From Bin80 sp965203305 (GTDB taxonomy: Bacteria > Bacteroidota > Rhodothermia > Rhodothermales > Bin80): a stretch of DNA of 64,000 bases. Location of the stretch: NCBI GenBank assembly GCA_965203305.1, contig OZ241874.1, positions 930,001 through 994,000 of the forward strand. The letters run 5' to 3'. Each line of letters opens with the position of its first letter. The first letter of the stretch is position 1. Of this stretch, positions 63,063 to 64,000 are shown piece by piece. The position numbers were made by a program, and so were the translations under genes. The notes under the pieces were generated by a model. That model was not told where the DNA came from and did not search any database. It was given only the letters and a program-made list of their open reading frames with translations.

Positions 63063-64000
63063 CTAGTAACCGGGGTTCTGTACCAGGTTCGGGTTAGTCT
63101 GCAGCTGACTCTCGGGAATTGGTGCTACATTGCGAAATGCGGCAGAAAGCTCCTTGAATTTCCAAGGGTCATTGAAACGGGTTGCCCCTCCTTCCGCGCC
63201 TGCGAACCGAATCAGATCCTGCCGTCTGGTCTGCTCAAAGAACAGCTCTCGTGCGCGTTCAGCCAGAAGGCGATCTGCTGTCAGATTATCAAACGGATCA
63301 ACCCCCGCACGGGCACGAATCTGGTTGACCAGGGCGAGTGCTTCCGCGCTGGCAGGATTCTGTCTCCACAGAACCTCCGCCTTGAGAAGAAGGACATCAG
63401 AGTAGCGGAAGATGACAAAGTCATTGCTCATCTCACTGCCGATCCCAGCCTCAAATTCATACTTTCCGATCCGGGCACCGCACTGGCGGCACGCAACCCC
63501 CTGGATGTCATTGATCGTAGGTACAAATGAGAGAGGCTCTCCATTCTTGTCGAAATCACTGAACACTCCAGAATCCATGACCCGATCCCCGCGGGCTGTA
63601 AACTGAGGCCCGACAATGAAATTCCCCAAGCGATCATCCATCGTGCCAGTTACACGCTCCACTCCCGCATCATCATCGGTGGGCATCACCCCCCATACTT
63701 CTCCCTGAGGGCCCGGGTTCTGATCAGGATCAATCACAGATTCATAGAGCTTCTGTGTAGCACTCCAGCCATTCCATGGCTGATTTTGAAAGTTGTAGGT
63801 GTTCTGGCTGCCATAGTGCAGGGTCATCTGATGCAGGTTGAAACCAGCCCGGAACACCTTGTCATACGGAACGACAAAAATGTTTTCGGGGGACCCTTCA
63901 TTCAAAACCAGAAAATTGGAATGGTAGTCATCCGCCAGCGTAAAGGTCCCCGAATTGATAATACCATCCAGATATTTCAGTGCATCATTCCAGCGAGGAG
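63063..64000 (-). CDS. SusD/RagB-family outer-membrane lipoprotein, C-terminal part (cut by window end)
   Basis: 312 codons open to base 64000. The C-terminal SusD domain is recognisable: DFVIFRYSDVLLLKAEVLWR, ALALVNQIRARAGVDPF, LLAERARELFFEQTRRQDLI and NVAPIPESQLQTNPNLVQNP with the final GY. SusD-type lipoproteins bind glycans or peptides beside a TonB-dependent SusC channel; the SusC gene is probably outside the window. The N-terminus with lipobox is missing. Family certain. Confidence 0.92.
   Translation of the reverse strand, partial: PRWNDALKYLDGIINSGTFTLADDYHSNFLVLNEGSPENIFVVPYDKVFRAGFNLHQMTLHYGSQNTYNFQNQPWNGWSATQKLYESVIDPDQNPGPQGEVWGVMPTDDDAGVERVTGTMDDRLGNFIVGPQFTARGDRVMDSGVFSDFDKNGEPLSFVPTINDIQGVACRQCGARIGKYEFEAGIGSEMSNDFVIFRYSDVLLLKAEVLWRQNPASAEALALVNQIRARAGVDPFDNLTADRLLAERARELFFEQTRRQDLIRFAGAEGGATRFNDPWKFKELSAAFRNVAPIPESQLQTNPNLVQNPGY

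Overview
The window looks like a chromosomal segment of a Bacteroidota/FCB-group bacterium, most probably a Rhodothermia or Balneolia relative. The grounds are C-terminal type IX secretion sorting domains with the YPNPFNP motif on several large exported proteins, a SusD-like lipoprotein and a TonB receptor with a carboxypeptidase-like N-terminal domain, a GWxTD-domain protein, and a fused 2-oxoglutarate decarboxylase/dehydrogenase (Kgd). No 16S gene is present, so the assignment is an inference.

Layout. 1-13.6 kb is mostly housekeeping on the minus strand: kgd 3' part (cut by the window edge), a frameshifted AlbA_2/HATPase regulator, an SDR epimerase, rlmD, an Omp85 (BamA/TamA-like) protein, a DUF2795 protein, an M23 peptidase, a MoxR ATPase, fmt, a GWxTD protein, ftsY and a CDP-alcohol phosphatidyltransferase. 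13.6-16.9 kb is an accessory island: a degraded stretch, then an HNH endonuclease/DNA methyltransferase pair bracketed by inverted copies of a 25-bp repeat. 16.9-22.1 kb is a 1744-residue exported surface protein with a G12 tract inside its signal peptide. 22.7-37.8 kb holds a Tat-type NIF3 protein, a sulfatase lipoprotein, a YhaN/YhaO pair, split aconitase X, mnmD, a TPR protein, a choice-of-anchor-B protein and a frameshifted mutS2. 38.1-42.8 kb has an intact ISL3-family element with a perfect 8-bp target duplication, sitting between copies of a ~98-bp MITE-like repeat, then a TonB receptor. 42.9-50.7 kb has a VWA membrane protein and a second giant surface protein, paralogous and inverted relative to the first, whose homologous tract is G10 and out of frame. 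51.1-59.8 kb has three tandem subtilases with T9SS sorting domains, an IS1634-type element between the first two, a fragment of cytidine deaminase upstream of the second and the complete cdd upstream of the third. 59.9-64 kb has tRNA-Leu(UAA), a two-gene ATPase/phospholipase-D-like candidate defence operon, and a SusD-like gene cut by the window end.

How parts fit together. The main theme is variable cell surface and mobile DNA. Two giant, partly repetitive beta-rich proteins share signal peptide, leader, DUF4397 and sorting domain; each carries a poly-G tract just after the start codon, so slipped-strand mispairing would switch each independently. As sequenced, one is ON and one is OFF. Their inverted arrangement would also allow gene conversion or inversion of the ~23 kb between them.

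Caution: four genes (AlbA_2, mutS2, the IS1634 transposase, the second giant protein) are broken by single-base shifts, at least two at homopolymers. Some may be sequencing errors, so tract lengths need raw-read confirmation.
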